From assembly GCF_001612805.1 (NCBI RefSeq), contig NZ_BDBD01000004.1, positions 434,001 through 498,000 of the forward strand: a stretch of 64,000 bases of DNA. The letters run 5' to 3'. Origin of the DNA: Nocardia coubleae NBRC 108252 (GTDB lineage: Bacteria > Actinomycetota > Actinomycetes > Mycobacteriales > Mycobacteriaceae). Position 1 is the stretch's first letter. Every line of letters starts with the position of its first letter. The notes under the pieces were generated by a model that was not told where the DNA came from, did not search any database, and saw only the letters and a program-made list of their open reading frames with translations. This document shows, in pieces, positions 1-8,651 of this stretch. Made by a program: the position numbers and the translations under genes.

Positions 1-2
1 CC

Positions 3-749
3 GAGAAGTGGAAGCCGTTCCTCGAGGCCGAGGTCTGGGAGACCTATCTGCTGCCCGGTCTCGAGGGCACGCTCACGGCCGCGGTGCTCTCGATCATCGG
101 TGCGCTGATCTTCGGCATGATCTTCGGCATCCTGCGCCTCTCGGATCACACCTGGGTGCGCTGGGTGGCGGGCGCGATCGTCGAGCTGGCCCGGGCCATC
201 CCGGTGCTGATCCTGATGATCTTCCTGTTCGCCGTGTTCGGCGACTACAAGGTGTTCCCGTCCGATCAGCTCGCGCTGGCCGCGGTGGTCATCGCCCTGA
301 TCGTCTACAACGCCTCCGTCATCGCCGAGATCGTGCGGGCGGGTATCCGGTCGCTGCCCAAGGGCCAGAGCGAGGCCGCCGTCGCGCTCGGCATGCGCAA
401 GACCCAGCTGATGCGGCTGGTGCTGTTGCCGCAGGCGATCACCGCGATGCTGCCCGCGCTGGTCTCGCAGATGGTGGTGGTGCTCAAGGACACCGCGCTC
501 GGCTACCAGATCACCTATGTGGAGCTGGTGCGCTCGGGTCAGCAGGTCGGTGCGGCGGAGCAGAACACGATCCCGGCCCTGATGGTGATCGCGGTCATCA
601 TGATCTCGCTCAATATCGCGCTGTCGTTCCTGGCGACCCGGTTGGAGAAGCGGCTGCGGTCGCGGCGCAAGAAGGGCGGCGGTGCGGTGCTGGCCGCCGA
701 CTCGATCGTCACCGATGCCGCACCCGGCGTGGACATCACCAAGAAGTAG
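3..749 (+). CDS. gluD: Glutamate ABC transporter permease, GluD-like (5' end outside window)
   Basis: Inner-membrane permease of a polar amino acid ABC importer, probably for glutamate. The reading frame is open from the left edge, so the N-terminus is missing. What remains (248 residues) has several hydrophobic helices and the permease coupling-loop pattern: EAAVALGMRKTQLMRLVLLPQA is the EAA motif that docks on the ATPase. The C-terminus is a short basic tail. In Corynebacterium glutamicum gluABCD lies next to recX-recA, and the same region follows here after an inserted transporter operon, which supports the name. The glutamate specificity is inferred from family and synteny. A strong stem-loop follows the stop codon. 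Confidence 0.85.
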   Translation, partial: EKWKPFLEAEVWETYLLPGLEGTLTAAVLSIIGALIFGMIFGILRLSDHTWVRWVAGAIVELARAIPVLILMIFLFAVFGDYKVFPSDQLALAAVVIALIVYNASVIAEIVRAGIRSLPKGQSEAAVALGMRKTQLMRLVLLPQAITAMLPALVSQMVVVLKDTALGYQITYVELVRSGQQVGAAEQNTIPALMVIAVIMISLNIALSFLATRLEKRLRSRRKKGGGAVLAADSIVTDAAPGVDITKK

Positions 750-760
750 GTTCCGACCGT

Positions 761-793
761 CGGGGCCCGGTCCGTACGTCGGACCGGGCCCCG
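761..793. terminator. Bidirectional rho-independent-type terminator
   Basis: A perfect 14-bp inverted repeat (CGGGGCCCGGTCCG at 761-774 and its complement at 780-793) with a 5-base loop lies between the convergent permease and dehydrogenase genes. There is no long T-run, which is usual for actinobacterial terminators. Confidence 0.8.
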
Positions 794-799
794 TTCGTG

Positions 800-1660
800 T
801 CAGCTGTCGTAGCGGTAGAAGCCCTCACCGGTCGACAGGCCGAGCTTGCCCTTGTCGATGTAGTTCTGTTTCAGCCAGTCGGCGAGCTTCTGTTCCTCCG
901 GGCCGCCGTTGGTGAGGATGTTGTAGGGCGTGGTGAGCCCGACGATGTCGAGGATCTGCATCGGTCCCATCGGTGCGCCGGTCCCGATGCGCCAGGTCTC
1001 GTCGACGGCCTTCGGTTCGGCATAGCCGCCCGCGACCAGCCCCATGCCGGCGTTGAGGAACGGGACGAGCAGCGAGTTGAGCACGTAACCCGCCTTCTCC
1101 TTGTGCAATTCGATGGGCACCATGCCGATGTCGGAGGCGAACTTCACGACCGAGGCGAACACCTCCGGGTCGGTCTCCGGTGTGCCCATCACCTCGGCGG
1201 TGTTGAACTTCCACACGTGGTTGGCGAAATGCAGGGCGAGGAAACGGTCGGCGCGCCCGGTGAAACCGGCCATGTCGCTGGGCAGCAGCGTCGAGGAGTT
1301 CGTCGCGAAGACCGTGCGTTCCGGGGCGAGGCCGCCCAGCTTCGTGTACAGGTCGCGTTTGATGGACAGCACCTCCGGCACCGCCTCGACGACCAGGTCT
1401 GCGTCGGCGACCGCGGCGGCCAGGTCGGTGGTCAGCGTGATGCCCGCGGCCGTCGCCTCGGTCTTGGCGGTGTCGGCTCCGTTCACTTCGGCCTGGTAGG
1501 TCTTCGCGAGTTCGTCGAACCGGGTGCGGGCGGCGGCGATCGCCTTGTCGTCGATGTCGTAGGACGTCACGTCGAAGCCGTGGTACGCGGTCTGGAACGC
1601 TATCTGGGAACCGAGGACGCCGGTTCCGAGAACTGTCACCTTGCGGAATGCGATGGTCAT
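800..1660 (-). CDS. 3-hydroxyacyl-CoA dehydrogenase family protein
   Basis: NAD-dependent oxidation of 3-hydroxyacyl-CoA, as in beta-oxidation or butyrate metabolism. The 286-residue protein begins MTIAFRKVTVLGTG and has the Rossmann motif GTGVLG near residue 11. NSSTLLPSD and HFANHVW follow, the latter carrying the His of the catalytic His-Glu pair, and the C-terminal helical domain has GAPMGPMQILD. Length and layout match single-domain enzymes such as FadB2/Hbd rather than the fused FadB/FadJ. The ATG at 1660 starts exactly at the conserved N-terminus. The gene stands alone, convergent with the permease. The physiological substrate cannot be read from the sequence. Confidence 0.88.
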   Translation of the reverse strand: MTIAFRKVTVLGTGVLGSQIAFQTAYHGFDVTSYDIDDKAIAAARTRFDELAKTYQAEVNGADTAKTEATAAGITLTTDLAAAVADADLVVEAVPEVLSIKRDLYTKLGGLAPERTVFATNSSTLLPSDMAGFTGRADRFLALHFANHVWKFNTAEVMGTPETDPEVFASVVKFASDIGMVPIELHKEKAGYVLNSLLVPFLNAGMGLVAGGYAEPKAVDETWRIGTGAPMGPMQILDIVGLTTPYNILTNGGPEEQKLADWLKQNYIDKGKLGLSTGEGFYRYDS

Positions 1661-1755
1661 GCGTGTTCCTCCCAGCGATGTCGGTGTGCCGGTGTGTAGC
1701 CACCGTCCATCATGGCCCGGCTGGTCGACATCGTGGGGAGGCGGTCCGGGGCGGG

Positions 1756-2733
1756 TCAGCTGGCTGTGACGAGGCCTTCGGCGATCATCCAGTCTCGGGC
1801 GACGTCGGCGGGTTCGCGACCGTCGATGTCGACCTGGCGGTTGAGTTCGGTGATGACCTCGTTGGTGAGTCGGGCCGAGATCGGCGCCATGATGTCGACC
1901 ACACGGGGGTTGGCGTCGGCGAATGGGCCGTGCATCACCAGGGCCGCGTTGTACTTGGGGAAGAAGCCCTTGTCGTCTTCGAGCAGCACCAGGTCCAGGG
2001 CGGGGATGCGACCGTCGGTGGCGGCGACGGAGCCGAAGCGGCACTGTTTCGCGTCGGCGGTGGCCTGGTAGACCAGGGCGTCCTGCACGATCTGTTTCTG
2101 CGCTCTGCCCGCGTCGATGCCGTATTTCTGGGCCAGGCCCGGGTAGCCGTCGGGGCGGACGTTGAACTCGGTGCCCACGCAGGTGGCGGCCGCGGCCGGG
2201 TCGGCGGCGAGCAGTTTCGCGTAGTCCGACAGGGTGCGCACCCCGGTCTCCTCGGCGGTGCGCCTGCTGGTGACCAGGGCGTAGGTGTTGTTCATCGGTG
2301 CCATGGCCGCCCACACCATGTCGTGCTGTGCGCGGTCGGCGTCGCGGACGAGGTCGAACTGTTTGCGTTCGTCGGGTTCGGGGGTCTCGTTACCGAGGTA
2401 GTTGATCCAGCCGGTGCCGGTGTAGTCGTAGGCGATATCGATCTGGCCGTTGAGTTGCGCGTCGCGCAGGCTGTTGGAGCCCTGGATATTGGTCAGGTCA
2501 CGCACGTTCGCGCCTGCGGCGGTGAGGGCGAATTCGATGAGGTAGCCGAGGATATTGGCCTCGGTGAAGTCCTTGGACCCCACCGTCACCGCGACACCGT
2601 CGAGTTCCGGGACCGGGGTGATACTGCCGGGCCCCACCGGCAGCGGCACCGAGCCACCCGATTGCAGACCGCACCCGGCGAACACCACCGCGAGAACCGG
2701 GATCAGCCCGCGCAACCATCTGCTCTTGTTCAC
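1756..2733 (-). CDS. Osmoprotectant ABC transporter substrate-binding lipoprotein (OpuAC/ProX family)
   Basis: Extracytoplasmic receptor of a glycine betaine/choline-type importer. The GTG start at 2733 overlaps the permease stop by 4 bases (GTGA). The N-terminus is a lipoprotein signal: basic residues, a hydrophobic stretch, then a lipobox ending VFAGC near residue 20. The mature protein has the family pattern VGSKDFTEANILGYL and VAYDYTGTGWINYLG-like sequence, typical of QAT-family receptors. It is 325 residues long. It is the last gene of a four-gene operon (permease, ATPase, permease, receptor). The ligand (betaine, carnitine, choline or ectoine) cannot be told from sequence. Confidence 0.9.
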   Translation of the reverse strand: MNKSRWLRGLIPVLAVVFAGCGLQSGGSVPLPVGPGSITPVPELDGVAVTVGSKDFTEANILGYLIEFALTAAGANVRDLTNIQGSNSLRDAQLNGQIDIAYDYTGTGWINYLGNETPEPDERKQFDLVRDADRAQHDMVWAAMAPMNNTYALVTSRRTAEETGVRTLSDYAKLLAADPAAAATCVGTEFNVRPDGYPGLAQKYGIDAGRAQKQIVQDALVYQATADAKQCRFGSVAATDGRIPALDLVLLEDDKGFFPKYNAALVMHGPFADANPRVVDIMAPISARLTNEVITELNRQVDIDGREPADVARDWMIAEGLVTAS

Positions 2734-3533
2734 CGCAGCCCCCTCGGCCCGAGAAACTGTTCGGCCAGCGCGCCGAGCCAGTCGACGAACAGGGCCAATG
2801 CCACCGCGAGCACCGCACCGACCGTCAGGGTGACGGTGTCGCGCAGCTTGTAGCCGGTGTCGATGAGAATGCCGAGCCCACCGGCGCTCACCATGAACGA
2901 CAGCGTCGCGGTGCCGACGGCGAGCACCAGGGACGTGCGCAACCCCGCGAGGATGTAGGGGATTGCGAGCGGAAACTCGATGCGCCGCAACACCTGCACG
3001 GCCGACATCCCCTGACCGCGACCGGCATCGACAACGGCCGGGTCCACCTGCTGATAGCCGAGAATGGTATTGCGCAGCACCGGCAGCAGCGAACAGAACG
3101 CGATCGGCGCGACACCCACCCAGAACCCGGTGGTCCGGGTGAGCAGATAGCACAGCACGATCAGGCCGATGGCGGGCGCCGCGGCTCCGATATTGGCGAT
3201 GCCGACGAAAAACGGTGCGAGACGGCGGAATCGGTGCCGGGTGAGCAGGGTACCCAGCGGCACCGCGATCATGATGACGATCGCCACGACCGCCACTGTG
3301 ATGAGCACGTGCTGCCAGGTGACCTGGGCGATATTGCCCGCACTGATGCTGGCCTGCTGAATGGTGGTGAGCTCACGGCGGAACGCCCACACCAGCACGC
3401 CGACGGTCAGGATCAGCACGATCACCGGTTGGGCCAGCAGCCGCAGGAATTCGGCGCGCCGCTGGGTCGCCGGTGCGGACGCCGCGGCGGGGAGATCGAC
3501 GACCGGGCGGGTGGAGGGAGTAGCGGTCACCAT
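2730..3533 (-). CDS. Osmoprotectant ABC transporter permease (OpuC/ProW type)
   Basis: Membrane permease of the osmoprotectant importer. The protein has about six hydrophobic helices and the binding-protein-dependent permease loop with DAGRGQGMSAVQVLRRIEFP. I chose the ATG at 3533 (MVTATPSTRP) because GGAAAGGG lies about 11 bases upstream; an in-frame ATG at 3563 would add ten residues. The stop overlaps the receptor start, so the two are translationally coupled. The 139 bases between this gene and the ATPase stop show no other gene. Its partner permease, upstream at 4847-5506, has a similar helix pattern, so the channel is probably a heterodimer. Confidence 0.88.
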   Translation of the reverse strand: MVTATPSTRPVVDLPAAASAPATQRRAEFLRLLAQPVIVLILTVGVLVWAFRRELTTIQQASISAGNIAQVTWQHVLITVAVVAIVIMIAVPLGTLLTRHRFRRLAPFFVGIANIGAAAPAIGLIVLCYLLTRTTGFWVGVAPIAFCSLLPVLRNTILGYQQVDPAVVDAGRGQGMSAVQVLRRIEFPLAIPYILAGLRTSLVLAVGTATLSFMVSAGGLGILIDTGYKLRDTVTLTVGAVLAVALALFVDWLGALAEQFLGPRGLR

Positions 3534-3672
3534 GAGTCCGCCCTTTCCACGACGAGAACCCATGTGGGCGAGGCCGATCGGATGTGCTTCGTTGCGCCGC
3601 CGTCACGCCGTGCGGCCACCGAGTGCGATGCTGCCGGCGGATCCGATGCTTGCACTGCGCATCGCCTGGTCG

Positions 3673-4854
3673 TCATGACGACGCCTTTTCGGACGTGCTC
3701 GCCGACGAGGCCAGGTGGTCTATCAGGGTGTCGACGGTGACGACACCGGCGTAGTTGCCGGCCGGGTCGAGGACGATCGCCGAGGCGGTGCGTTCGGTGA
3801 GGAGGGCGGCGAGGGCGTCTTGGAGGGTGGCCTCGGCGGGGAGGGTCGCGCCGATGGGGGTGCCTGCGGTGGTGAGGGAATCCGCATGGGCCAGTTCGTC
3901 TCTGGATACCCGGCGCAGGGGGCGGCGGTCGGTGTCGAGGACGACGGCCCAGGAGCGGTCCGCCTGGCGGAGCGCGGCGGTCAGTGTGGTGGGGTCGGTG
4001 TCCTCGGTGACGGCGACGCCCTGGTCCAGGTCGAGGTCGGCGAGGACCGCGAGACCGAGGCGGTCGATGGTCGCGGTGGCGCCGACGAAGCCGGCGACCG
4101 TGTCGTCGGCGGGGGCCGCCAGGATCGCGGCGGGGGTGTCGTACTGCAGGATGCGGGAGCGGTCGCCGAGCACCGCGATGCGGTCACCCAGTTTCACCGC
4201 CTCACCGAAATCGTGGGTGACGAACACGATGGTCTTGCCGAGTTCGCCCTGCAGGCGCAGCAATTCGTCCTGCAGCAGGGCGCGGGTGATGGGGTCGACG
4301 GCGCCGAACGGTTCGTCCATCAGCAACACCGGCGGGTCGGCCGCCAGCGCGCGGGCAACGCCGACGCGTTGCTGCTGGCCGCCGGAGAGCTGGCGCGGGT
4401 AGCGGTCACGATAGGTGTCGGGATCGAGGCCCACGAGCTCGAGCATTTCGTCGGTGCGGGCGGCGACGCGGCGCCGGTCCCAGCCGAGCAGGCCCGGCAC
4501 CGTCGCGATGTTCTTGGCGACCGTCATGTGCGGGAACAGTCCGGCCTGTTGGATGGAATAGCCGATGCCACGGCGCAATTCGTCGGCGTCGATGGCGAGC
4601 GCGTCGCGACCACCGATGGTGATGGTGCCCGAGGTCGGTTCGATGAGGCGGTTGATCATCCGCATGGTTGTGGTCTTGCCACAGCCGGACGGGCCGACGA
4701 GGACGACGATCTCCCCGGCGGGGATCGTCATGCTCACCTCTTCGACCGCGGGGTCCGGCTGCTCCGGATACCGTTTGGTCACCCGGTCCAGGACGATCTC
4801 CACCCCGGAAACGGCGGTGGCGGCGCCGGTTTCGGCGGTGCTGGTGTCAGTCAC
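3673..4854 (-). CDS. Osmoprotectant ABC transporter ATPase with C-terminal CBS domains
   Basis: ATP-hydrolysing subunit of the importer. The Walker A GPSGCGKTT is near residue 57, the signature LSGGQQQRVGVARAL and Walker B LLMDEPFGAVDP follow, then the switch His in FVTHDFGEA. After about residue 265 there is a CBS-pair-like region. In OpuA/OpuC-type transporters this acts as an ionic-strength or nucleotide sensor that gates transport under osmotic stress. The GTG start at 4854 lies inside the end of the preceding permease gene (8-base overlap), indicating coupling. It is 393 residues long, usual for this class. Confidence 0.92.
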   Translation of the reverse strand: MTDTSTAETGAATAVSGVEIVLDRVTKRYPEQPDPAVEEVSMTIPAGEIVVLVGPSGCGKTTTMRMINRLIEPTSGTITIGGRDALAIDADELRRGIGYSIQQAGLFPHMTVAKNIATVPGLLGWDRRRVAARTDEMLELVGLDPDTYRDRYPRQLSGGQQQRVGVARALAADPPVLLMDEPFGAVDPITRALLQDELLRLQGELGKTIVFVTHDFGEAVKLGDRIAVLGDRSRILQYDTPAAILAAPADDTVAGFVGATATIDRLGLAVLADLDLDQGVAVTEDTDPTTLTAALRQADRSWAVVLDTDRRPLRRVSRDELAHADSLTTAGTPIGATLPAEATLQDALAALLTERTASAIVLDPAGNYAGVVTVDTLIDHLASSASTSEKASS

Positions 4855-5506
4855 GAATACCCCTCGAGATGGTGAACCGTCCGAGCAGAACCAGGACGCC
4901 GTCGAGCGCGAGTGCGAGCACGACGATGAGGATGGTGCCGGTGAGCGCCTGCGGCACCGCGTTGGGACTGCCGAGGCGCGCGAGCCCGGAGAAGATCAGG
5001 TTGCCGAGCCCCGGGCCTTTCGCGTAGGCCGCGAGCGCGAGGATGCCCATGATCATCTGCGCGCTCACCCGCATGCCGGTGAGGATCGACGGCCACGCCA
5101 GCGGCAGTTCGATCCTGGTGAGCAACTGCCACCGGCCCATCCCGACACCACGTGCGGCATCGACGGCGGCCGGGTCGACGGTGGACAACCCGAGCACGGT
5201 GTTGCGCAGAATCGGCAGCAGCGCGTAGAGGACCAGCGCGACGATGGTCGGTGCCACACCGAGCCCGAGGAACGGGATCAGCAGCCCGAGCAGCGCGAAC
5301 GACGGCACAGTGAGGATCGCTCCCGCCGTCGCGGTCGCCGCCGCCGATCCGAGCGGACTCCGGTAGACCAGGATGCCCACGAGCACCGCGATCACCGTCG
5401 CCAGCAGCAGGGACTGCACCACCGCCGACACATGCAGATACGAATCGACCAGCAACTGCTCACGCCGGTTCACCACGAACGACCACAGTGCGTCCAGGTT
5501 CCCCAC
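4847..5506 (-). CDS. Osmoprotectant ABC transporter permease, first gene of the operon
   Basis: Second permease of the importer. It has several hydrophobic helices and the loop DAARGVGMGRWQLLTRIELP that contacts the ATPase. The N-terminus LWSFVVNRREQLLVDSYLH is typical of OpuCB/OpuCD permeases. The start is uncertain: the GTG at 5506 begins VGNLDALW but overlaps the GGGGAGG that looks like its own ribosome-binding site, so a slightly later start is possible. The frame remains open further upstream without family similarity. The 206 bases between this gene and recX (5507-5712) show no gene and probably hold the operon promoter. Confidence 0.85.
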   Translation of the reverse strand: MGNLDALWSFVVNRREQLLVDSYLHVSAVVQSLLLATVIAVLVGILVYRSPLGSAAATATAGAILTVPSFALLGLLIPFLGLGVAPTIVALVLYALLPILRNTVLGLSTVDPAAVDAARGVGMGRWQLLTRIELPLAWPSILTGMRVSAQMIMGILALAAYAKGPGLGNLIFSGLARLGSPNAVPQALTGTILIVVLALALDGVLVLLGRFTISRGIRD

Positions 5507-5712
5507 CTCCCCATCGTCCGGCGGCCCAACGGGCCCTGCCCCAAGATGCCCACCCACAACCTGGGCGAAACAAGCCGTCCCACACCCTCGGCCCACCGAG
5601 CACCCGAATCCACCTGCGCGGACCCGCGTTTCACTTCCGCCTCATGCTAACGCCCCACCCCGACACCCGTGGCCGTTCCGGTTCCCCGACCCGGATCACG
5701 AGGACGACCGAA

Positions 5713-7008
5713 TCATCGCCCCGCTTCGGCCAGTTCCGCTTTCACCACGGCGTAGGCGGTGGCGGGGTTGTAGCCGCGGCGGGCGAGCATGTCGACGAGG
5801 CGGCGGGTGAGTTTGGTTCGGTCGAGGTCGGGGGGTGTGGTGCGGAGTTTGCGGCGCACCAGGTCGGCGGCTGCCTCGTCGTCGCCGGGCTCCGGACGGG
5901 GGCGGCGTGCGGGGGCGGCGGTGCCGCGGGAGGGTTCTCGGGCAGTGTCGGCCCGGGCCTGCCGGGCGCGGCCGTCGTCGGTGTTTGGCTGCTCGGCGCC
6001 GTCGTGGTTCGCGCTGTAATCGGCGCCGGTGGCCGAGGTTCGGGCGAAACCTGCGGCATCGAGTTCCGTGGTGACGACAGCGAAGGCGGTGGACTGGTCG
6101 TAGCCCCGACGGGCCAGCATGCCGACCAGGCGGCGAACCGCCTTGTCACGGTCGAGTTCTCGGGGCAGGGTGCGCAGCTTGCGTCGAACCAGGTCGGTGG
6201 CGCGGTCGCGTTCGGCGTCGTCGGAGACCATCGACAAAGCCTGTTCGGCCTCGGCGGGGGCTACTCCTTTGTCGCGCAGTTCGCGCTGGAGCGCTTTCTT
6301 CCCTTTGCCGGAGTAGGTGTGGCGGGCGTGTACCCACTGTTCGGCGAAGGAACTGTCGTCGATGAGGCCCACTTCGGCGAGCCGCTCGAGCGCCGCTGCG
6401 GTGACTTCGAGCCGGAAACCCTTCTCGCCGAGCCGTTTCTCCAGTTCGGCGCGGCTGCGGGCCCGCACGGCCAGCAACCGCAGGCAGGCGTCCTTGGCTT
6501 GTTCCACGGTGGCGTCGGGCCGGTCACCCGGGGCGAGCCGGCGTGTGCCGGCTCGCCTCTCGGGCTCTCCCGGTGGGGATCCGGCCGCCACCGGATCCAC
6601 CTGCCGCCCGTCGTCACCACCGACGACGGTCGACAGGGAGTCTGTGTCGCGCCGCGTGGATCGGCGAGAACGCCGGGCGCGGCGAGGCGTCGCCGCCCCG
6701 CTCCCCCACTCTTCATGATCAACACCGGTTCGCGGGGCGGAATCGGTCCGATTGTGTTCGTCGGTGAATCCGGTCGGGTGCGCGCGCTGCGGATCGCCCG
6801 CACCCGACCGAATTCCCTTCGCGCCCGAGGCGGCTCGTTCGGCACGAGCCGCCGGGGCGAGTTCGGTTGCCGACCCCGGTTCGCGCGTCACCTCGGACGT
6901 CAGCGACTGCGGTTGCACCTCGATACCGAGGCGAGCCAGCTGACGTCGCATGTCCTCGACCGGATCGGCCGAGTCGCGGCGCGCGCGGCCGGGGTTCGGC
7001 GTGCGCAT
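5713..7008 (-). CDS. recX: RecX-family recombination regulator with a duplicated C-terminal module
   Basis: RecX binds RecA filaments and inhibits RecA ATPase and strand exchange. The start is 4 bases after the recA stop, the usual arrangement. The protein has 431 residues against roughly 150-270 for most RecX. Residues 1-160 are a polar, Arg/Ser/Pro-rich, probably disordered extension. The RecX three-helix core runs from about 165 (ACLRLLAVRARSRAELEKRL) to 321. After a 60-residue linker, residues 382-431 repeat residues 272-321 with about 34 of 50 positions identical. The protein therefore has an extra copy of the last helical repeat. Both copies contain DLVRRKLRT and MLARRGY. The effect on RecA binding is unknown. 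Confidence 0.93.
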   Translation of the reverse strand: MRTPNPGRARRDSADPVEDMRRQLARLGIEVQPQSLTSEVTREPGSATELAPAARAERAASGAKGIRSGAGDPQRAHPTGFTDEHNRTDSAPRTGVDHEEWGSGAATPRRARRSRRSTRRDTDSLSTVVGGDDGRQVDPVAAGSPPGEPERRAGTRRLAPGDRPDATVEQAKDACLRLLAVRARSRAELEKRLGEKGFRLEVTAAALERLAEVGLIDDSSFAEQWVHARHTYSGKGKKALQRELRDKGVAPAEAEQALSMVSDDAERDRATDLVRRKLRTLPRELDRDKAVRRLVGMLARRGYDQSTAFAVVTTELDAAGFARTSATGADYSANHDGAEQPNTDDGRARQARADTAREPSRGTAAPARRPRPEPGDDEAAADLVRRKLRTTPPDLDRTKLTRRLVDMLARRGYNPATAYAVVKAELAEAGR

Positions 7009-7012
7009 CGGC

Positions 7013-8050
7013 TCAGAAGTCGGCGGGTGCGTCGGCCTCGGCGGTCAGATCCGCGCCGATGCCGAGTTTTTCCTTGATCTTCTTCTCGATCTCGTCGCGC
7101 ACATCGGTGTTCTCCAGCAGGAACTTGCGGGCGTTCTCCTTGCCCTGGCCCAGCTGGTCGCCCTCGTAGGTGTACCAGGAGCCGGACTTGCGGATGAAGC
7201 CGTGCTCGACACCCATGTCGATGAGCGAGCCCTCCTTGGAGATGCCCTGCCCGTAGAGGATGTCGAACTCGGCCTGCTTGAACGGCGGGCTCACCTTGTT
7301 CTTGACGACCTTCACGCGGGTGCGGTTACCGACCGCGTCGCTGCCGTCCTTGAGGGTTTCGATGCGGCGCACGTCCAGGCGCACCGAGGCGTAGAACTTG
7401 AGCGCCTTACCACCGGTGGTGGTCTCGGGCGAACCGAACATCACGCCGATCTTCTCGCGCAGCTGGTTGATGAAGATGGCGGTGGTGCCCGAGGTGCTCA
7501 GCGCGCCGGTCATCTTGCGCAGCGCCTGGCTCATCAGGCGGGCCTGCAGGCCGACGTGGCTGTCGCCCATCTCGCCCTCGATCTCGGCGCGCGGCACCAG
7601 GGCCGCGACCGAGTCGATGACGATGATGTCGATGGCACCCGAGCGCACGAGCATGTCGGCGATCTCGAGGGCCTGCTCACCGGTGTCGGGCTGGGAGACG
7701 AGCAGTGCGTCGGTATCGACCCCCAGCTTGCGGGCGTAGTCGGGATCGAGCGCGTGCTCGGCGTCGATGAAGGCGGCGACACCGCCCGCGGCCTGGGCAT
7801 TGGCCACCGCGTGCAGCGCGACGGTGGTCTTACCCGAGGATTCCGGGCCGTAGATCTCGACGACGCGACCGCGCGGCAACCCGCCGATCCCGAGCGCGAC
7901 GTCGAGGGCGATGGAGCCGGTCGGGATGACGGAGATGGGCTGGCGGGCCTCTTCGCCCAGGCGCATGACCGCGCCCTTGCCGAAGCTCTTCTCCACCTGA
8001 GCCAGCGCCAGTTCCAGCGCTTTGTCGCGATCGTAGGCCTGCGGTGCCAT
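7013..8050 (-). CDS. recA: Recombinase A
   Basis: DNA strand-exchange ATPase and co-protease for LexA in the SOS response. The 345-residue protein starts [16 protein letters not shown] at the ATG at 8050, with GAAGGGGA upstream. Walker [10 protein letters not shown] is at about residues 68-76, Walker [15 protein letters not shown] follows, then the L2 region with [20 protein letters not shown] and an acidic C-terminus. There is no intein, unlike M. tuberculosis recA. It is cotranscribed with recX. Two damage-response elements lie upstream and are listed separately. Confidence 0.98.
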   Translation of the reverse strand: MAPQAYDRDKALELALAQVEKSFGKGAVMRLGEEARQPISVIPTGSIALDVALGIGGLPRGRVVEIYGPESSGKTTVALHAVANAQAAGGVAAFIDAEHALDPDYARKLGVDTDALLVSQPDTGEQALEIADMLVRSGAIDIIVIDSVAALVPRAEIEGEMGDSHVGLQARLMSQALRKMTGALSTSGTTAIFINQLREKIGVMFGSPETTTGGKALKFYASVRLDVRRIETLKDGSDAVGNRTRVKVVKNKVSPPFKQAEFDILYGQGISKEGSLIDMGVEHGFIRKSGSWYTYEGDQLGQGKENARKFLLENTDVRDEIEKKIKEKLGIGADLTAEADAPADF

Positions 8051-8095
8051 GATGTGGTCCCCTTCTCGAGGTGAGTGTCTCTCTGGTTGGCGCCC

Positions 8096-8118
8096 ACAGT
8101 AGAGGGCGGCACCGACAA
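8096..8118 (-). promoter_or_regulatory. PafBC-type (RecA-NDp) promoter of recA
   Basis: Read on the minus strand, TTGTCGGTG (8118-8110), eight bases, then TACTGT (8101-8096). This matches the mycobacterial RecA-NDp motif TTGTCRGTG-N8-TANNNT at every defined position. That motif is the LexA-independent DNA-damage promoter activated by PafBC. It lies 46 bases upstream of the recA start codon. Activity here is inferred from the match. Confidence 0.8.
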
Positions 8119-8137
8119 GTTCTGTCGCCAAGATTAG

Positions 8138-8153
8138 TCGAACACTCTTTCGA
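8138..8153. promoter_or_regulatory. LexA (SOS) box upstream of recA, one mismatch
   Basis: TCGAAC-ACTC-TTTCGA matches the actinobacterial SOS palindrome TCGAAC-N4-GTTCGA except for one G-to-T change. It lies 20 bases upstream of the PafBC-type promoter, so recA probably has dual control by LexA and PafBC. The mismatch may weaken repression. Confidence 0.7.
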
Positions 8154-8190
8154 GTCAAGCGACGCGCCCGCAAACACGCCACGACCGTCG

Positions 8191-8640
8191 TCAGTGCTGC
8201 GGCAGCACCGATTCGTCGCCCTCGGCACGCGGCCCCAGAATCCGTCGTTGCGACTGTTCGATGCGCACATCGTTGATGCTCGCCTCACGCCGGGACATCC
8301 GCCCGTCGGGCGCGAACTCCCACTGTTCGTTGCCGTAGCTGCGCCACCACTGACCGGTGTCGTCGTGCCATTCGTACTGGAAGCGCACGGCGATGCGGTT
8401 GTCGTGGAAGGCCCACAGATCCTTGCGCAGTGCGTAGCCGTTCTCGGTGGCCCATTTGCGGGTGAGGAACTCGACGATCGCGGCGTGGCCGGTGAAGAAC
8501 TCGTCGCGGTTGCGCCACACCGAATCCTCGGTGTACGCGGCGGCCACCCGCTCGGGATCACGGGTGTTCCAGGCGTTTTCGGCGGCCCGCACCTTGGCGC
8601 GGGCGGAGTCGAGGTCGAAGGGAGGCAGCGGTGGTCGCAC
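8191..8640 (-). CDS. DUF1348 / SnoaL-like (NTF2-fold) protein
   Basis: Small cone-shaped NTF2-fold protein of unknown function. The 149 residues begin [17 protein letters not shown] (GTG at 8640) and contain [17 protein letters not shown] followed by [26 protein letters not shown] sequence. This pattern is characteristic of the DUF1348 branch. No catalytic residue can be assigned. It lies directly downstream of a PNPOx-like protein gene (11-base gap), so the two may be cotranscribed. Members are often annotated as putative SnoaL-like polyketide cyclases, but nothing here supports that role. Confidence 0.75.
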   Translation of the reverse strand: MRPPLPPFDLDSARAKVRAAENAWNTRDPERVAAAYTEDSVWRNRDEFFTGHAAIVEFLTRKWATENGYALRKDLWAFHDNRIAVRFQYEWHDDTGQWWRSYGNEQWEFAPDGRMSRREASINDVRIEQSQRRILGPRAEGDESVLPQH

Positions 8641-8651
8641 GGTGTCGCCTT

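Noticed and set aside
8..1699. 563-codon plus-strand frame running through the permease and the dehydrogenase
   Set aside because: It is out of frame with the permease and antisense to the dehydrogenase. The translation is low-complexity and lacks motifs.
8114..8126. GACAAGTTCTGTC as a second LexA box upstream of recA
   Set aside because: It resembles GAAC-N4-GTTC only loosely, and part of it is explained by the PafBC-type -35 element.
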